Positions 1 through 9,947 of a stretch of DNA of 64,000 nt are shown piece by piece (position 1 is the first letter of the stretch; the number at the start of each line of letters is the position of its first letter). Source of the stretch: Kibdelosporangium sp. MJ126-NF4 (GTDB lineage: Bacteria > Actinomycetota > Actinomycetes > Mycobacteriales > Pseudonocardiaceae); NCBI RefSeq assembly GCF_000826545.1, contig NZ_CDME01000002.1, forward strand, positions 2,117,187 to 2,181,186, given 5' to 3'. The notes beneath the pieces are model-generated. The model did no database searches, had not been told where the DNA came from, and worked only from the letters and a program-made list of their open reading frames with translations. A program made the position numbers and the translations under genes.

Positions 1-537
1 CGGCCTCGCCTGCTCGGGCGCCATGTACCCGGGAGAACCGGCCACCTGGGTCAGTCCCGAGCTCCGAGTCAGCGCCTTGGCCAGCCCCAGGTCCGCCAGC
101 ACCACGCCCTCGCGCGCCCGGAAGAGCACATTGGACGGTTTCAGGTCGCGGTGGACCACGCCCATGTCGTGCAGCACCGTCACCGCTTCGGCGACGTCGA
201 CCAGGATCGCCGACGCTTCCTGGACGGACAGCGGACCAGCGGCCAGCCGGTCCTCCAGGCTGCCCAGTTCGGCGAGCGCGGTCACGAAGTACGGGCGGCC
301 GTCCGGCAGCTCGCCGATGTCGAAGACCCGCAGTATCCGGTCGGAATCGGCCTGCCGCAGCAGCCTTGCCTCGGTCAGGAAGCGCTCCCGGACATCCAGG
401 TGTCGTGACCAGTTGTCAGCGAGGACCTTGATGGCCACCTCGCCGCCGAGCATGTCGTCCTGGGCACGCCACACCGACGCGAAGGCACCTGTGCCCAGCA
501 GGCCGGACACCCGGTAACGACCGATCTGCTCGATCAC
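1..537 (-). CDS. Serine/threonine protein kinase, N-terminal part (cut by window start)
   Basis: The first 179 codons of a Hanks-type Ser/Thr kinase are present; the rest lies beyond base 1. Visible landmarks are the glycine loop GTGAFASV (residues 15-22), the ATP-anchoring lysine in VAIK (K37), the catalytic loop HRDLKPSN (129-136), a DLG in place of the usual DFG metal motif (149-151) and APE of the P+1 loop (173-175). The GTG start at 537 follows a GGGGGTCAG ribosome site. It diverges from an ECF sigma gene with only 38 bases between the two starts, which suggests shared regulation or a kinase-sigma partnership. Whether it has a transmembrane sensor domain cannot be seen. Confidence 0.9.
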   Translation of the reverse strand, partial: MIEQIGRYRVSGLLGTGAFASVWRAQDDMLGGEVAIKVLADNWSRHLDVRERFLTEARLLRQADSDRILRVFDIGELPDGRPYFVTALAELGSLEDRLAAGPLSVQEASAILVDVAEAVTVLHDMGVVHRDLKPSNVLFRAREGVVLADLGLAKALTRSSGLTQVAGSPGYMAPEQARP

Positions 538-575
538 CTGACCCCCGATATGCTGTCCTGGTCGATCGGGGGAAG

Positions 576-1133
576 ATGCTAGTCCACCAGGAGCTTGAGG
601 ATCTGGCGAAGCGAGCAACTTCCGGCGACCGAGTGGCGCTGGACGAGCTGCTCCGCAAGATCCAGCCCGGAGTCCTGCGGTTGTGCGGCCGCTATCTGCC
701 GTGCGTCCAGGACGCCGAGGAGGCGTGCCAGGACGTCCTGCTCAAGGTCGCCGAACACCTGCCCCGGTTCGAGTGGCGCAGCAAGTTCAGCACGTGGCTG
801 CACACCGTGGTGAGCAACAGCGCGCTGACCACATACCGCTCGCTCAAACGCCGGGCCGTGCAGACCGGTGTGGACGACCAGCTCGCCGCCCGGCCGGATC
901 CGCGCACGACCAGTGTGATCGCCGGGTCCCGCGTGGACCTGCTCGACGCGCTGGAAACTCTCGAAGCCGACCGTCCCAAGCTGGCCGCCGCGTTCGTGCT
1001 GCGGGACATCTCCCAGCTCAGCTACGCCGAGATCGCCCGACAGCTCGACGTCCCCGAGGGAACGGTCAAGGCCAGGGTGCACAATGCCCGGCAGGTCGTC
1101 CGGGAGCTGCTCAACACCGACAGACACACGTGA
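576..1133 (+). CDS. ECF-type RNA polymerase sigma factor
   Basis: This 185-residue protein has the two-domain layout of extracytoplasmic-function sigma factors. Region 2 is at about residues 20-90, with the DAEEACQDVLLKV helix and the FSTWLHTVVSN -10 recognition part. Region 4 is at about 120-180 and contains the helix-turn-helix LSYAEIARQLDVPEGTVKARV. The ATG start has a GGGGGAAG site upstream. No anti-sigma gene lies beside it; the divergent neighbour is a Ser/Thr kinase. In known ECF groups with kinase partners, phosphorylation can replace an anti-sigma factor, so this arrangement is suggestive but unproven here. Its targets are unknown; the kinase promoter and the downstream PHP gene are candidates. 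Confidence 0.88.
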   Translation: MLVHQELEDLAKRATSGDRVALDELLRKIQPGVLRLCGRYLPCVQDAEEACQDVLLKVAEHLPRFEWRSKFSTWLHTVVSNSALTTYRSLKRRAVQTGVDDQLAARPDPRTTSVIAGSRVDLLDALETLEADRPKLAAAFVLRDISQLSYAEIARQLDVPEGTVKARVHNARQVVRELLNTDRHT

Positions 1134-1192
1134 CAGATGCCGTCAACCTGACGGCCACTGATGATCCACTTCTCCCTCCTACGGTCCGGCGC

Positions 1193-2764
1193 ATGGAACA
1201 CAAGCGCAGAGACTTCCTCAGACGCGCGGGGTTGGCCGGAGCCGCCGGTTTGGTCGGCTCAGCCGCCATCCCATCGGCGAGCGAAGCCACCGCCGCGCCG
1301 CTGGACGCGGACATCACCAGCGAACTCGGCCGTCTGCTCGGCCGGGGCCGATACCGCTGGCTGGCAGGCGACCACCACACGCACACGCAGTACTCGTACG
1401 ACGCGATGTACACCGTGGACAATGTGGTGTCCGGCGCCCGGTTACACGACATCGACTGGCTGGTCATCACCGACCACGGGTACCCGGCGCACGAGCGGTC
1501 CTCGGTCGAGCCGACCAATGTGGACGTCCGCGCCGCCCGCCGCAAGCACCACGATGTGCTGCTGTGGCAAGGAATGGAGTGGAACGTACCCGGTGCCGAG
1601 CACGCCACTGTCTTCTTCGCCCCCGGCGCCGACGAGGCCACCTTGCTGCGCACCTTCGAGCGCACGCACGACTCGCGCCTGACCGACTCCGGACCGGGGT
1701 CGCCCGAGAACGAGGCCAAGGCTCTCGCCGCCGTCCGCTGGCTGCGGCAGAACACGCGCGACCCGATCGTCGTCGTGAACCACCCCAGCCGTAACGGCCG
1801 TGTCGCACCGCACGAGCTACGCGCGATGCGCGACACCGGTCTCGTCATCGGCATGGAAGGCGCGCCCGGTGCGCAGGCCGACGGTTTCCCGAAGCCCAAC
1901 GGGAATGGCGGCGCACGCGGTGGGTACGGCAACAGCCCTGGCACCGACTCGTGGCCCGGCTACGGCGCCGAGACATACCGGACCTATGGCGGGTTCGACT
2001 GGATGACCACAAAAGTGGGTGGCGTCTGGGACTCCCTTCTGTCCGAGGGCAAGGGTTTCTGGATCACAAGCAATTCCGACTCCCACTACAACAGGGGCGA
2101 CGTGCTGACGAGGCCAGCCGTGCCCGGTGACTACTTCGACAAGACCGGGAAGTACCCTGACCCGGTCAATTCCGGTGTGCCACAACTGTTCGCACCGTAC
2201 GCCGACTTCTATCCAGGCGAGTTCAGCCGGACCTATGTCGGCGCGACCGCACGCTCCCATACCGCCGTCGCGTCCGCCCTACGCGACGGCCGGGTCTGGG
2301 TGACCCACGGTGGCCTGGTCGACAACCTGGAAGTGTCCGCTTACGGCGACGGCCAGTTCGCGACGTACGGCGGACGCATCCGAGTCCGCAGAGGTTCGTC
2401 TGTCACCGTCGTCATCGTGGCACGCCTGGCCTGCCGCCCCAACGGAAGCGGTTCCATCCCCACACTGCGCCGTATCGACCTGATTCAAGGCCATGTCACC
2501 GGAACCGCCGCACCCGATGCGGCAACTGCCCCCGCGACCAGAGTAGCGCAATCCTTCGAGCCGCGCTGGTGGCCCGGGCACACCGTGCTCTTCCAGCACA
2601 CGTTCCGCAACGTCCGCGCGCCTTTCTACGCACGGGTGCGGGGAACCGACGGAAACCGCCACTCCGCCGGCGGGATCGAGCCGGTCGCCGACGTCGTCGG
2701 CGACTCCGATCCGTTCAGGGACATGTGGTGCTACACGAATCCGGTGTTCGTCGACGTGTGGTGA
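1193..2764 (+). CDS. Tat-exported PHP-domain metal-dependent phosphoesterase
   Basis: The 523-residue product starts with a twin-arginine signal (RRDFLRR, residues 5-11) and an Ala-rich hydrophobic stretch, so export in folded form is likely. The mature part opens with the PHP metal motif DHHTHTQYSYD (60-70), followed by ITDHGYPAHE and later NHPS and SNSDSH, which fit the histidine/aspartate ligands of PHP phosphoesterases. The C-terminal part is beta-rich and has no motif I recognise. The ATG at 1193 was chosen because the twin-arginine motif follows at once; the frame is open further upstream but there it overlaps the sigma gene. It lies 60 bases after that gene and may be under its control. 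The substrate is unknown. Confidence 0.85.
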   Translation: MEHKRRDFLRRAGLAGAAGLVGSAAIPSASEATAAPLDADITSELGRLLGRGRYRWLAGDHHTHTQYSYDAMYTVDNVVSGARLHDIDWLVITDHGYPAHERSSVEPTNVDVRAARRKHHDVLLWQGMEWNVPGAEHATVFFAPGADEATLLRTFERTHDSRLTDSGPGSPENEAKALAAVRWLRQNTRDPIVVVNHPSRNGRVAPHELRAMRDTGLVIGMEGAPGAQADGFPKPNGNGGARGGYGNSPGTDSWPGYGAETYRTYGGFDWMTTKVGGVWDSLLSEGKGFWITSNSDSHYNRGDVLTRPAVPGDYFDKTGKYPDPVNSGVPQLFAPYADFYPGEFSRTYVGATARSHTAVASALRDGRVWVTHGGLVDNLEVSAYGDGQFATYGGRIRVRRGSSVTVVIVARLACRPNGSGSIPTLRRIDLIQGHVTGTAAPDAATAPATRVAQSFEPRWWPGHTVLFQHTFRNVRAPFYARVRGTDGNRHSAGGIEPVADVVGDSDPFRDMWCYTNPVFVDVW

Positions 2765-2790
2765 CCGGGCGCGGCGGGTACCACCGTCCT

Positions 2791-3597
2791 GTGATCCGAA
2801 TCGGGACATCGGGCTGGTTGTACCCGCCGTGGCGGGGCGTGTTCTATCCGGACGGGCTGCCGCACCGCCGGGAACTGGAGTACATCTCGCGACTCGTCGA
2901 CTCGGTGGAGATCAACGGTTCGTTCTACTCGCTGCAGCGCCCGGCCAGCTACCTGCGCTGGGCCGCGGCGACTCCCGACGACTTCGTGTTCGCCGTGAAG
3001 GGCGGCCGCTTCATCACGCACATGAAGCGGCTCAGGGATGTCCGGACGCCGTTGGCCAACTTCCTCGCGTCCGGGGTGCTGGCACTGGAGCACAAGCTCG
3101 GGCCGGTGCTGTGGCAGTTTCCGGCGACCTTCGGCTTCGACGCGGACCTGCTCACCGAATTCCTCGGCATGCTGCCGCGGTCGACCGCCGAGGCCGCGGC
3201 GCTCGCCGCCGGTCACGACTCCAGATTGGACGGTCGCGCCTGGATCGACGTGATCACGGACCGTCCACTCCGCCACGCCTTCGAAGTACGCCATCCGAGT
3301 TTCGCTGACCCCGCGTTCCCCGCACTGTTGCGCCGCCACGACGTCGCTCTGGTCATCGCGGACACGGCCGGGAAGTTCCCCTACTTCGACGACATCACAA
3401 CGGATTTCACCTACATCCGACTGCACGGTGACGTCGAGCTCTACGCAAGCGGGTACAGCGGTGACGCGCTTGACTTGTGGGCCAACAGGATTCGCCGATG
3501 GAACACGGACACGTACGTCTACTTCGACAACGACATGAAGGTGCGGGCGCCTGGCGACGCCATAGCGTTACGAAAACGGCTCCCGAAGACACGATAG
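2791..3597 (+). CDS. DUF72 family protein (TIM-barrel, YecE-like)
   Basis: The 268-residue product begins IRIGTSGWLYPPWRGVFYP, the signature start of DUF72/YecE proteins. It carries other family landmarks: the EINGSFYSL strand, FVFAVKGGRFITH, LGPVLWQFP, the EVRHPSF strand and the C-terminal YVYFDNDMK. The family folds as a TIM barrel; its biochemical role is not established. The GTG at 2791 was chosen because the conserved domain starts there; an in-frame GTG at 2761, touching the stop of the PHP gene, would add ten residues. It is probably co-transcribed with the PHP gene. Confidence 0.88.
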   Translation: MIRIGTSGWLYPPWRGVFYPDGLPHRRELEYISRLVDSVEINGSFYSLQRPASYLRWAAATPDDFVFAVKGGRFITHMKRLRDVRTPLANFLASGVLALEHKLGPVLWQFPATFGFDADLLTEFLGMLPRSTAEAAALAAGHDSRLDGRAWIDVITDRPLRHAFEVRHPSFADPAFPALLRRHDVALVIADTAGKFPYFDDITTDFTYIRLHGDVELYASGYSGDALDLWANRIRRWNTDTYVYFDNDMKVRAPGDAIALRKRLPKTR

Positions 3598-3710
3598 TGT
3601 GATCAACAGTGAAATCGGCGGACAACGGCCGCCGAACGCGGCAACCTGGAATGACGCGACCGGACGACGGGTCGCATCACGTCAAGCACCAGCCACCCAG
3701 GGGATCTCAC

Positions 3711-4076
3711 ATGTCGAAGCTTGTTCAGCGCGCCCTTTTCACCAGCCTGCTCACCGTGGGCGCCCTTCTGCCAGCCGTGCCCGCGTCGGCGGCCGACGCG
3801 GTCGCGAACTGCGATCGCGGCGAGTTCTGCGCGTGGCCAAAGGAAAACCACGAGGGCACACCCGTCAGACACACCTTGGAGACAGCCAACCCGGGCGAGT
3901 GCGTGCCGCTCGACGGCCTCGTCGCCAAGTCGATCGCCAACCGTCTGACCAAGGATGTCACTGTGTATCAAGGAAAAGACTGTTCCACCGAGGCCGAGTT
4001 CACCACATATCCCCAAGGCGGCACGTTCGTACCCGACGTACCGTTCGTGGTGCGAGCCATCCAGATCTGGCAGTAG
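3711..4076 (+). CDS. Secreted peptidase-inhibitor I36-like protein
   Basis: A 121-residue exported protein. The ATG at 3711 follows an AGGGGAT site and gives a clean Sec signal peptide: SKLVQRA, a hydrophobic core, and an AVPASA cleavage site near residue 25. The mature part has CDRGEFCAWPKENHEG followed by two more cysteines, resembling the disulphide-rich core of the small secreted I36 inhibitors common in actinomycetes. The family includes a Streptomyces metalloprotease inhibitor, but many members are uncharacterised, so inhibition is an inference. It stands alone, followed by a convergent two-component system. Confidence 0.72.
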   Translation: MSKLVQRALFTSLLTVGALLPAVPASAADAVANCDRGEFCAWPKENHEGTPVRHTLETANPGECVPLDGLVAKSIANRLTKDVTVYQGKDCSTEAEFTTYPQGGTFVPDVPFVVRAIQIWQ

Positions 4077-4149
4077 GGAAGCACGGATGTCCCCTGTCAT
4101 CAGGATGTGGTGAAACCACCGCGGCCTCACCACGCGGGCGCGAGACCTC

Positions 4150-5277
4150 TCAGAGCTTCGCGGGGAGGTGGACTTCGACCGCGAGCCCGCCGTCGGGCAC
4201 GGGGTAGGCGCTGACCTGGCCGAGGTGCGCGAGCACGACGGCCCGCACGATCGACAGGCCCAGACCGGTGCCGGTCCGGGCCGTGCGGTCGACTCCGCCA
4301 CGACGGAAGGGCTCGAAGAGTTCTCCGACGCGCGTGGCGTCGATGTGTGGGCCGGAGGAGCTCACCCGCAGCGTCGCCCATTCCGGCGTGGCCGACGTGC
4401 GGACATCTATCCATCCACCGTCGATGTTGTGGCGGACCGCGTTTTCAAGGAGGTTGCCAGCGACACGTTCGAGCAGTGCGGGGTCGCCGACGGCCGGGGC
4501 CGGGGCGGTGCGGAAGGTCGGGGTGATGCCTCGGGGTTCGGCCTCGGCGCGGACACCGTGCCAGGCGGTGGCCACTGTGCTGGCGAGGTCGACGGGTTCG
4601 CGGACGCCCAGGCCCATGCCGTCGGTGCGGGCGAGCAGCAGCAGGGCGTCCACGAGCTGGCCTGATCGCAGCGTCGCGGCGCGCACGACGCCTGCCATCC
4701 GGCGTAGTTCGGCGACGTCCGCGTCCGGGTCGGTCAGCGTGACGTCGAGCTCGGTGCGGATGACCGAGAGCGGGGTGCGCAGTTCGTGGCTGGCGTTGGC
4801 CACGAACCGGCGCTGGGACTCGAACGCCGCCTGCAGGCGGGCGAGCATGGCGTCGAAGGTGTCGGCCAGTTCGGCGAGCTCGTCACGTGGGCCCTCATAG
4901 GCGATGCGTGAGCCGAGCGACTCGGCGGACAGGCGGCGGGCGGTCATGGTGACCTCCCGCAACGGACGGAGGATGCGGCCCGTGAGGGTCCAGGAAAGGA
5001 GGGCAGCCGCGGCCACCACGGCAGCGAAGGCGATGGAGCCATAGACGAGGATGCGTTCGCGTGCGTCGTCCTGCAGCACCTCGGCGAGGTCGGCCGCGTC
5101 GATCTGCGTGCCGTTGACCACGACAGACGTTCCGCCTGGCAGGGTTGGCACCGACCCGGCCACGTCACCGGCGAGCAACCAGCCGAGCCACAACAACATC
5201 ACGCTGACCGCTGCCGCCAAACCGGTGGCCAGCAAGGTGATGCGGACGCGCAGGCGCAACCCGCCCCTGGTGGTCAC
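4150..5277 (-). CDS. Two-component sensor histidine kinase
   Basis: The 375-residue membrane kinase has two transmembrane helices (about residues 10-35 and 75-99) around a short extracytoplasmic loop of roughly 40 residues. It then has a HAMP linker, the dimerisation box SHELRTPLSVIRTELD with the phospho-accepting His, an N box NLLENAVRHN and a G box GTGLGLSIV. The GTG start overlaps the stop of the upstream response-regulator gene by four bases, so the pair is translationally coupled. The small sensing loop suggests it reads the membrane or cell envelope; the signal is unknown. Confidence 0.93.
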   Translation of the reverse strand: MTTRGGLRLRVRITLLATGLAAAVSVMLLWLGWLLAGDVAGSVPTLPGGTSVVVNGTQIDAADLAEVLQDDARERILVYGSIAFAAVVAAAALLSWTLTGRILRPLREVTMTARRLSAESLGSRIAYEGPRDELAELADTFDAMLARLQAAFESQRRFVANASHELRTPLSVIRTELDVTLTDPDADVAELRRMAGVVRAATLRSGQLVDALLLLARTDGMGLGVREPVDLASTVATAWHGVRAEAEPRGITPTFRTAPAPAVGDPALLERVAGNLLENAVRHNIDGGWIDVRTSATPEWATLRVSSSGPHIDATRVGELFEPFRRGGVDRTARTGTGLGLSIVRAVVLAHLGQVSAYPVPDGGLAVEVHLPAKL

Positions 5278-5951
5278 CCCGCTTCGGTACCGGCCACCGG
5301 AACCCGGTAGCCGGAGCCGACCACGGTGTCGATCAGGCCGGGCTCGCCCAGCTTCTTGCGAAGCGTCATGACGGTCACGCGTACCGTCGTGGTGAACGGG
5401 TCGGCGTTCTCGTCCCAGACGCGCTCGAGCAGTTCCTCGCTGCTCACCACGGATCCGCCCGCGGCGAGGAGGACCTCGAGCACGCCGAACTCCTTGCGGG
5501 TCAGCTCGACGGCACGGCCCGCCCGGCTGACCGTGCGCTTGGCCGGGTCGAGCTCGAGGTCGCCGACGGTCAGCACCGGCGGCGTCGCCGGCGTGGCACG
5601 GCGGGCGAGGGCGCGGACGCGCGCGACCAGTTCGGGGAAGGCGAAGGGCTTCGCCAGGTAGTCGTCCGCGCCGAGGGACAGGCCCTCGACGCGGTCCTCC
5701 ACCGTGCCGCTCGCGGTCAGCATCAGCACGCGGGTGAGCGCGCCGGAGGAGACGATCTCACTGCACAGCTCGTCGCCGGACATACCCGGCAGGTCACGGT
5801 CGAGCACGATCACGTCGTACCGCGTGATCGTGGACTTCTCGTGGCCCGCGTCGCCGTCCAGCGCGACGTCGACGGCCATGCCTTCCCGGCGCAGGCCGCG
5901 GGCGATCGCCTCGGCCAGAGCCTCTTCGTCCTCGACTACCAGAACTCGCAC
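5274..5951 (-). CDS. OmpR/PhoP-family response regulator
   Basis: A 225-residue DNA-binding regulator. The receiver domain (residues 1-115) has the acidic pocket VVEDEE, the phospho-accepting Asp in VIVLDRDLPGMSG, the conserved Thr in LMLTA and Lys in AKPF. The winged-helix effector (about 125-220) contains LTRKEFGVLEVLL and the recognition helix TTVRVTVMTLRKKLG, ending in the GSGYRV wing typical of OmpR proteins. It is the first gene of a two-gene operon with its kinase and starts four bases downstream of the dxs stop on the same strand, so part of its transcription may come from dxs. Confidence 0.94.
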   Translation of the reverse strand: MRVLVVEDEEALAEAIARGLRREGMAVDVALDGDAGHEKSTITRYDVIVLDRDLPGMSGDELCSEIVSSGALTRVLMLTASGTVEDRVEGLSLGADDYLAKPFAFPELVARVRALARRATPATPPVLTVGDLELDPAKRTVSRAGRAVELTRKEFGVLEVLLAAGGSVVSSEELLERVWDENADPFTTTVRVTVMTLRKKLGEPGLIDTVVGSGYRVPVAGTEAG

Positions 5952-5955
5952 TGTC

Positions 5956-7872
5956 TCAGTCCTTCGTGGACGCTCTGACTTCTCCGATGGCGGGTTCGCC
6001 GAGCCGACCGGCGGCCCACTCGGTGACCCGCCTGGCCACGTCCTGTGCGGTCAGGCCGAGGTCGGCGAGTACCTCCGCACGCGTACCATGATCCTGGAAC
6101 TGTTGCGGTACACCGAGATCACGCAACGGCACGTCCACTTCGGCGTCGCGCATGGCCGCGGCGAGCGCCCAGCCGAAGCCGCCGTGCCTGCCGCCGTCCT
6201 CGACGGTCACGACGAGGCGGTGGCGTGCGGCCATCTCCACGAGCGTCGTAGGCACCGGCGTCACCCAGCGTGGGTCGACCACCGTGACGCCGATCCCGTG
6301 GTCGGCCAGTCGTTCGGCGGCGGCCATGGCCAGTTCGCCGAACACACCGACGGCCGCGAGCAGGATGTCCTCGCTCTCGCCCGCCCGGCGCAGCACATCG
6401 ACGCCGCCGACCCGCTCGAGAGCCGTGATCTCCGCACCGACCGCGGCCTTCGGGAACCGCAGGACGGTCGGGCCGTCGTCGATGTCGGTGGCTTCGCGCA
6501 GCAGCTCGGACAGCGACCTGGCGTCACGCGGGGCGCAGACCCGGATCCCCGGGATGGTTCCGAGGATGGAGATGTCCCACATGCCGTGGTGGCTGGCGCC
6601 GTCGGGACCAGTGATCCCCGCGCGGTCCAACACCACCGTGACCGGCTGCTTGTGCAGCGCCACGTCCATCAGCAACTGGTCGAACGCCCGGTTGAGGAAC
6701 GTCGCGTACACCGCGACCACCGGGTGCATGCCGCCCATGGCCAGCCCGGCCGCCGAGGTCAGCGCGTGCTGCTCGGCGATGCCCACATCGAAGCAGCGTC
6801 CGGGGAACTTCGCGGCGAACTTGTCCAGCCCGGTCGGGCCCAGCATCGCCGCCGTGATCGCCACGATGTCGTCGCGGTCGGCGCCCAGCCGGACGAGTTC
6901 GTCGGAGAACACCGACGACCAGGTGGCTTTCTTCGGGTTGACCGGTTCACCGGTGATGGGGTCCATCACGTCGGTGGCGTGCATCTGGTCGGCCTCGTGG
7001 TTCTCGGCGGGGGCGTATCCGTTGCCCTTGCGGGTCGCCGCGTGCACCACGACCGGGCCGCCGTACTCCTTTGCCCGACGCAGCGCGGCTTCCATCGCGT
7101 GCACGTCGTGCCCGTCGACAGGTCCGACGTACTTGAGGCCGAGGTCCTCGAACATCATCTGCGGGCTGAGCGCGTCCTTGATTCCGCGCTTGGCCGCGTG
7201 CAGCGCCGCGTAGATCGGTTTGCCGACGACCGGCGTGTTCTGCAGGACCTTGCGGCCGCCTTCGAGAGCCTTCTCGTAGCCGGGCTGCAGGCGCAGCGAC
7301 GCCAGGTGATCGGCGAGCCCACCGATGGTGGGCGCGTAGGACCGGCCGTTGTCGTTGACCACGATCACGATCGGGCGCGTGTGGTCCGCGGCGATGTTGT
7401 TCAACGCCTCCCAGCACATACCGCCGGTCAACGCGCCGTCACCGACGACAGCGATGACGTGCCGCCGCTGTGAACGCAGCTGGAACGCCTTCGCCAGACC
7501 GTCGGCATAGGACAGTGCGGTGGAGGCATGGCTGTTCTCCACCAAGTCGTGTTCGCTCTCGGCACGCGACGGGTACCCCGACATGCCACCACGCTGACGC
7601 AGCGTGTCGAAGCCGCCGCTGCGGCCCGTCACGATCTTGTGCACGTAGCTCTGGTGACCGGTGTCGAAGACGATCGCGTCGCTCGGCGAGTCGAACACGC
7701 GGTGCACCGCGAGGGTCAGCTCGACAACCCCGAGGTTGGGGCCGAGATGTCCACCGGTCCTGGCGACCTTGTCCACCAGAAACGAGCGGATCTCACCGGC
7801 GAGCCGGACCACCTCCTCGTCGGTGAGGCGCTTCAAGTCGGTCGGTCCGTGCAGGTTCTCCAGCAGAGTCAC
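5956..7872 (-). CDS. dxs: 1-deoxy-D-xylulose-5-phosphate synthase
   Basis: The 638-residue thiamine-diphosphate enzyme condenses pyruvate and glyceraldehyde 3-phosphate, the first step of the MEP isoprenoid pathway. Visible motifs are [13 protein letters not shown] near the N-terminus, [12 protein letters not shown], the thiamine-binding GDGALTGGM with a following Asn, the catalytic-Glu segment [13 protein letters not shown] and the transketolase C-domain. Length fits the family. The GTG at 7872, behind a GAGGTGG site, gives the usual N-terminus TLLENLHGP; the frame stays open upstream but without family similarity. The two-component genes follow closely on the same strand. Confidence 0.97.
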   Translation of the reverse strand: MTLLENLHGPTDLKRLTDEEVVRLAGEIRSFLVDKVARTGGHLGPNLGVVELTLAVHRVFDSPSDAIVFDTGHQSYVHKIVTGRSGGFDTLRQRGGMSGYPSRAESEHDLVENSHASTALSYADGLAKAFQLRSQRRHVIAVVGDGALTGGMCWEALNNIAADHTRPIVIVVNDNGRSYAPTIGGLADHLASLRLQPGYEKALEGGRKVLQNTPVVGKPIYAALHAAKRGIKDALSPQMMFEDLGLKYVGPVDGHDVHAMEAALRRAKEYGGPVVVHAATRKGNGYAPAENHEADQMHATDVMDPITGEPVNPKKATWSSVFSDELVRLGADRDDIVAITAAMLGPTGLDKFAAKFPGRCFDVGIAEQHALTSAAGLAMGGMHPVVAVYATFLNRAFDQLLMDVALHKQPVTVVLDRAGITGPDGASHHGMWDISILGTIPGIRVCAPRDARSLSELLREATDIDDGPTVLRFPKAAVGAEITALERVGGVDVLRRAGESEDILLAAVGVFGELAMAAAERLADHGIGVTVVDPRWVTPVPTTLVEMAARHRLVVTVEDGGRHGGFGWALAAAMRDAEVDVPLRDLGVPQQFQDHGTRAEVLADLGLTAQDVARRVTEWAAGRLGEPAIGEVRASTKD

Positions 7873-8057
7873 TGCTTCCACCTCGTCTGAGTCGCTCCAC
7901 TCCGTACTCGTCTGCCCGGCTTCCCGCCCCAACCGGCTTCCAGCCAGTCTACGGACGGCCCGCGAGTGCGGCCCGGGCGGCACGAACCTGACCGGCGGAC
8001 GCTGCGGAAGTTGTAAGGTCCCAGCAGGAACGCTGGGGTCAGGGAGGACCGGGGGAA

Positions 8058-9890
8058 ATGAGCGTGCCAGAGGTTGGTCAGCAGCAGCTGATCAGGCGGA
8101 TCGGCCGTGCGCTGCTCGGCGCGGCGCCGCCGAACTGGAAGCAGATCAGGGCGGAGTACCGGTCGGCGGGCCGACACATCGAGGTCGACGTGATGGTGGC
8201 GGGCGACGACGGCCAGCCGTACCCGATCCGGCCGCCGATGGACGTCGTGGACCTGTTCGGAGAACTGCGCGCGGCGATGTACCGGCCCGGCAGAGGAACC
8301 TGGCTTTCGGGCGTCTACCTGCTGGATCACCCATCGAAGTTCAACGCGGAGTTCGAGCCGGACACCGAGCCGAGATGGCGCAGGACGCCACCCCCGATCG
8401 GCTTCCAGGACGAACTGCGCCAATTCCCCCGTGAGGATGCCCACATCCCCGCCTGGCTGCGCGCAAGAGCAGGCCTGCCGCCCCTCCCCGAACAAACCCC
8501 ACCACCAGCCCAGCAACCACCGGCACCGGCACCGGCACCGGGCCAGCAAGCCCCAACACCGGACCAACCAGCCGCGACACCCGGCCAGCAGGCAACCCCA
8601 CCGGGACAGCCAGTCACAGCGCCACGTCAGCAGCTACCAGCACCCGGCCAACCGCTCGAAGCACTGGGCCACCCGGCCGCGGCAACCGATCAGCATGCGA
8701 CGCCGCCTGGCCAACGACCCACGGCGCCAGGCCAGCAGACAGCGCCAGGCCACCAAGCCCCGCCACCAGGTCAGCCACCGATGGCGCCAGGTCAGCCACC
8801 GATGGCGCCAGGTCAGCCACCCACTGCACCAGCCCAACCACCCGCCCCCACTGGCCAGCAACCAGGCACAGCACTGGACCAACCAGCCACAACATCACGC
8901 CAGCACACAGCAACGCCAGGTCAGCACACAGCACCAGACCACCAAGCCCCGCCACCAGGTCAGCCACCGATGGCGCCAGGTCAGCCACCCACTGCACCAG
9001 GCCAACCACCCGCCCCAGCTGGCCAGCAGGTGGCGGCTCCTGGCCAACCATTCGAAGCACTGGGCCAACCAGCCACAACATCAGGCCAGCAGGCAACGGC
9101 GCCGGAACTGCCCGGCACGCCGCACGGACCAGCCGATGCTTCCAGCGCGCCACCCATGCCCCACGGGCCACAGGGCGAGCACGGGCTGACCGGTCCCGGA
9201 GGAGCTGACGGCGTGGCGACTCCTCCCCCGCCCGGTTCCCCGGCATCAGGCCCGGGCTTCGGCCGACATGCGGATGAGCAACACGGGTTCGCCGGAACGG
9301 CGGGTGCGCAGCTGCCCACCCCACCTGGCGGCACACCACTCCCGCCCCAGGGCTTCACGAACCCGCCACCCGGGCCAGCGGGCACGCCATCCGGATTCGC
9401 TGCCCCCGGCGACCACACGGCCGGACCAGCGACCAGCCCGACAACAGGGCTACCTGGCGGCGGCCGTGCCAACACGTCGCCTGGCGAACCACCATCAAGT
9501 CCCGCCACCAGCAGGCACTCAGCCGGACCAGGGAGCAACCCGCCCCCGCCACAAGGCTTCGCCAACCCACCAGGACCACCGAACACACCTGCCCCGTCAG
9601 GGCAACCAGGGGCACCGAGTCCCGTGTTCGGGCCGACTGGGTTGGGTGGCAGTGCGGCGTTGGGGGCCGCGCGCGGTCGGGCGTCGCTTCCGTCGTCCAT
9701 GGTGTTCGGCCCGGTCGGGGAGCCGCCTGCTGCCTCGTCACCTGGTTCCCCGGGTGGTGGGCCTTCCGGGGTCAGTCAGGGCGAACCGCCGCTGGCCGAG
9801 CCAGGCGCGGCGTTGTCCTCGCAGACTGAGCCCGGTGGGGTGATCAGCAGCATGCCGCCGGAGGGCAGCCTGCCTCCTCCTGGTCACTAG
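8058..9890 (+). CDS. Long Pro/Gln-rich repeat protein with a small N-terminal globular domain
   Basis: The 610-residue protein has a folded N-terminal part (residues 1 to about 135) and then some 470 residues of low-complexity Pro, Gln, Ala and Gly with units such as APGQPP. The N-domain has [19 protein letters not shown], a DLFGEL segment and [21 protein letters not shown], which resembles the YezG-like/DUF600 proteins tied to polymorphic toxin systems; that likeness is by eye. The tail ends SLPPPGH without a toxin domain or membrane anchor. The coding DNA contains imperfect repeats (8750-9015). It may be a repeat-expanded or toxin-losing relic of a polymorphic toxin gene, or simply a scaffold. 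Function unknown. Confidence 0.7.
   Translation: MSVPEVGQQQLIRRIGRALLGAAPPNWKQIRAEYRSAGRHIEVDVMVAGDDGQPYPIRPPMDVVDLFGELRAAMYRPGRGTWLSGVYLLDHPSKFNAEFEPDTEPRWRRTPPPIGFQDELRQFPREDAHIPAWLRARAGLPPLPEQTPPPAQQPPAPAPAPGQQAPTPDQPAATPGQQATPPGQPVTAPRQQLPAPGQPLEALGHPAAATDQHATPPGQRPTAPGQQTAPGHQAPPPGQPPMAPGQPPMAPGQPPTAPAQPPAPTGQQPGTALDQPATTSRQHTATPGQHTAPDHQAPPPGQPPMAPGQPPTAPGQPPAPAGQQVAAPGQPFEALGQPATTSGQQATAPELPGTPHGPADASSAPPMPHGPQGEHGLTGPGGADGVATPPPPGSPASGPGFGRHADEQHGFAGTAGAQLPTPPGGTPLPPQGFTNPPPGPAGTPSGFAAPGDHTAGPATSPTTGLPGGGRANTSPGEPPSSPATSRHSAGPGSNPPPPQGFANPPGPPNTPAPSGQPGAPSPVFGPTGLGGSAALGAARGRASLPSSMVFGPVGEPPAASSPGSPGGGPSGVSQGEPPLAEPGAALSSQTEPGGVISSMPPEGSLPPPGH
8750..9015 (+). repeat. Imperfect internal direct repeats in the Pro/Gln-rich gene
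   Basis: A segment from about 8750 recurs from 8939. In the first copy the 21-base subunit encoding a [11 protein letters not shown] heptad is itself doubled. The following stretch around 8820-8847 also recurs with few changes near 8988-9015. All repeat units keep the reading frame, so they change tail length rather than break the gene. Confidence 0.75.
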
Positions 9891-9947
9891 GCGCCAGGAC
9901 CGGCTGGTCGCTTGCCCGGCGCGCGGGGCTGGCGGAGGATCGAGCAT

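Noticed and set aside
5704..7473. Plus-strand reading frame of 589 codons opposite dxs
   Set aside because: dxs on the other strand has full motif support; this frame is rich in His, Arg and Asp as expected of an antisense shadow.
8750..9015. A CRISPR array
   Set aside because: The repeats are in-frame Pro/Gln codons of variable spacing inside a gene, with no unique spacers or cas genes.
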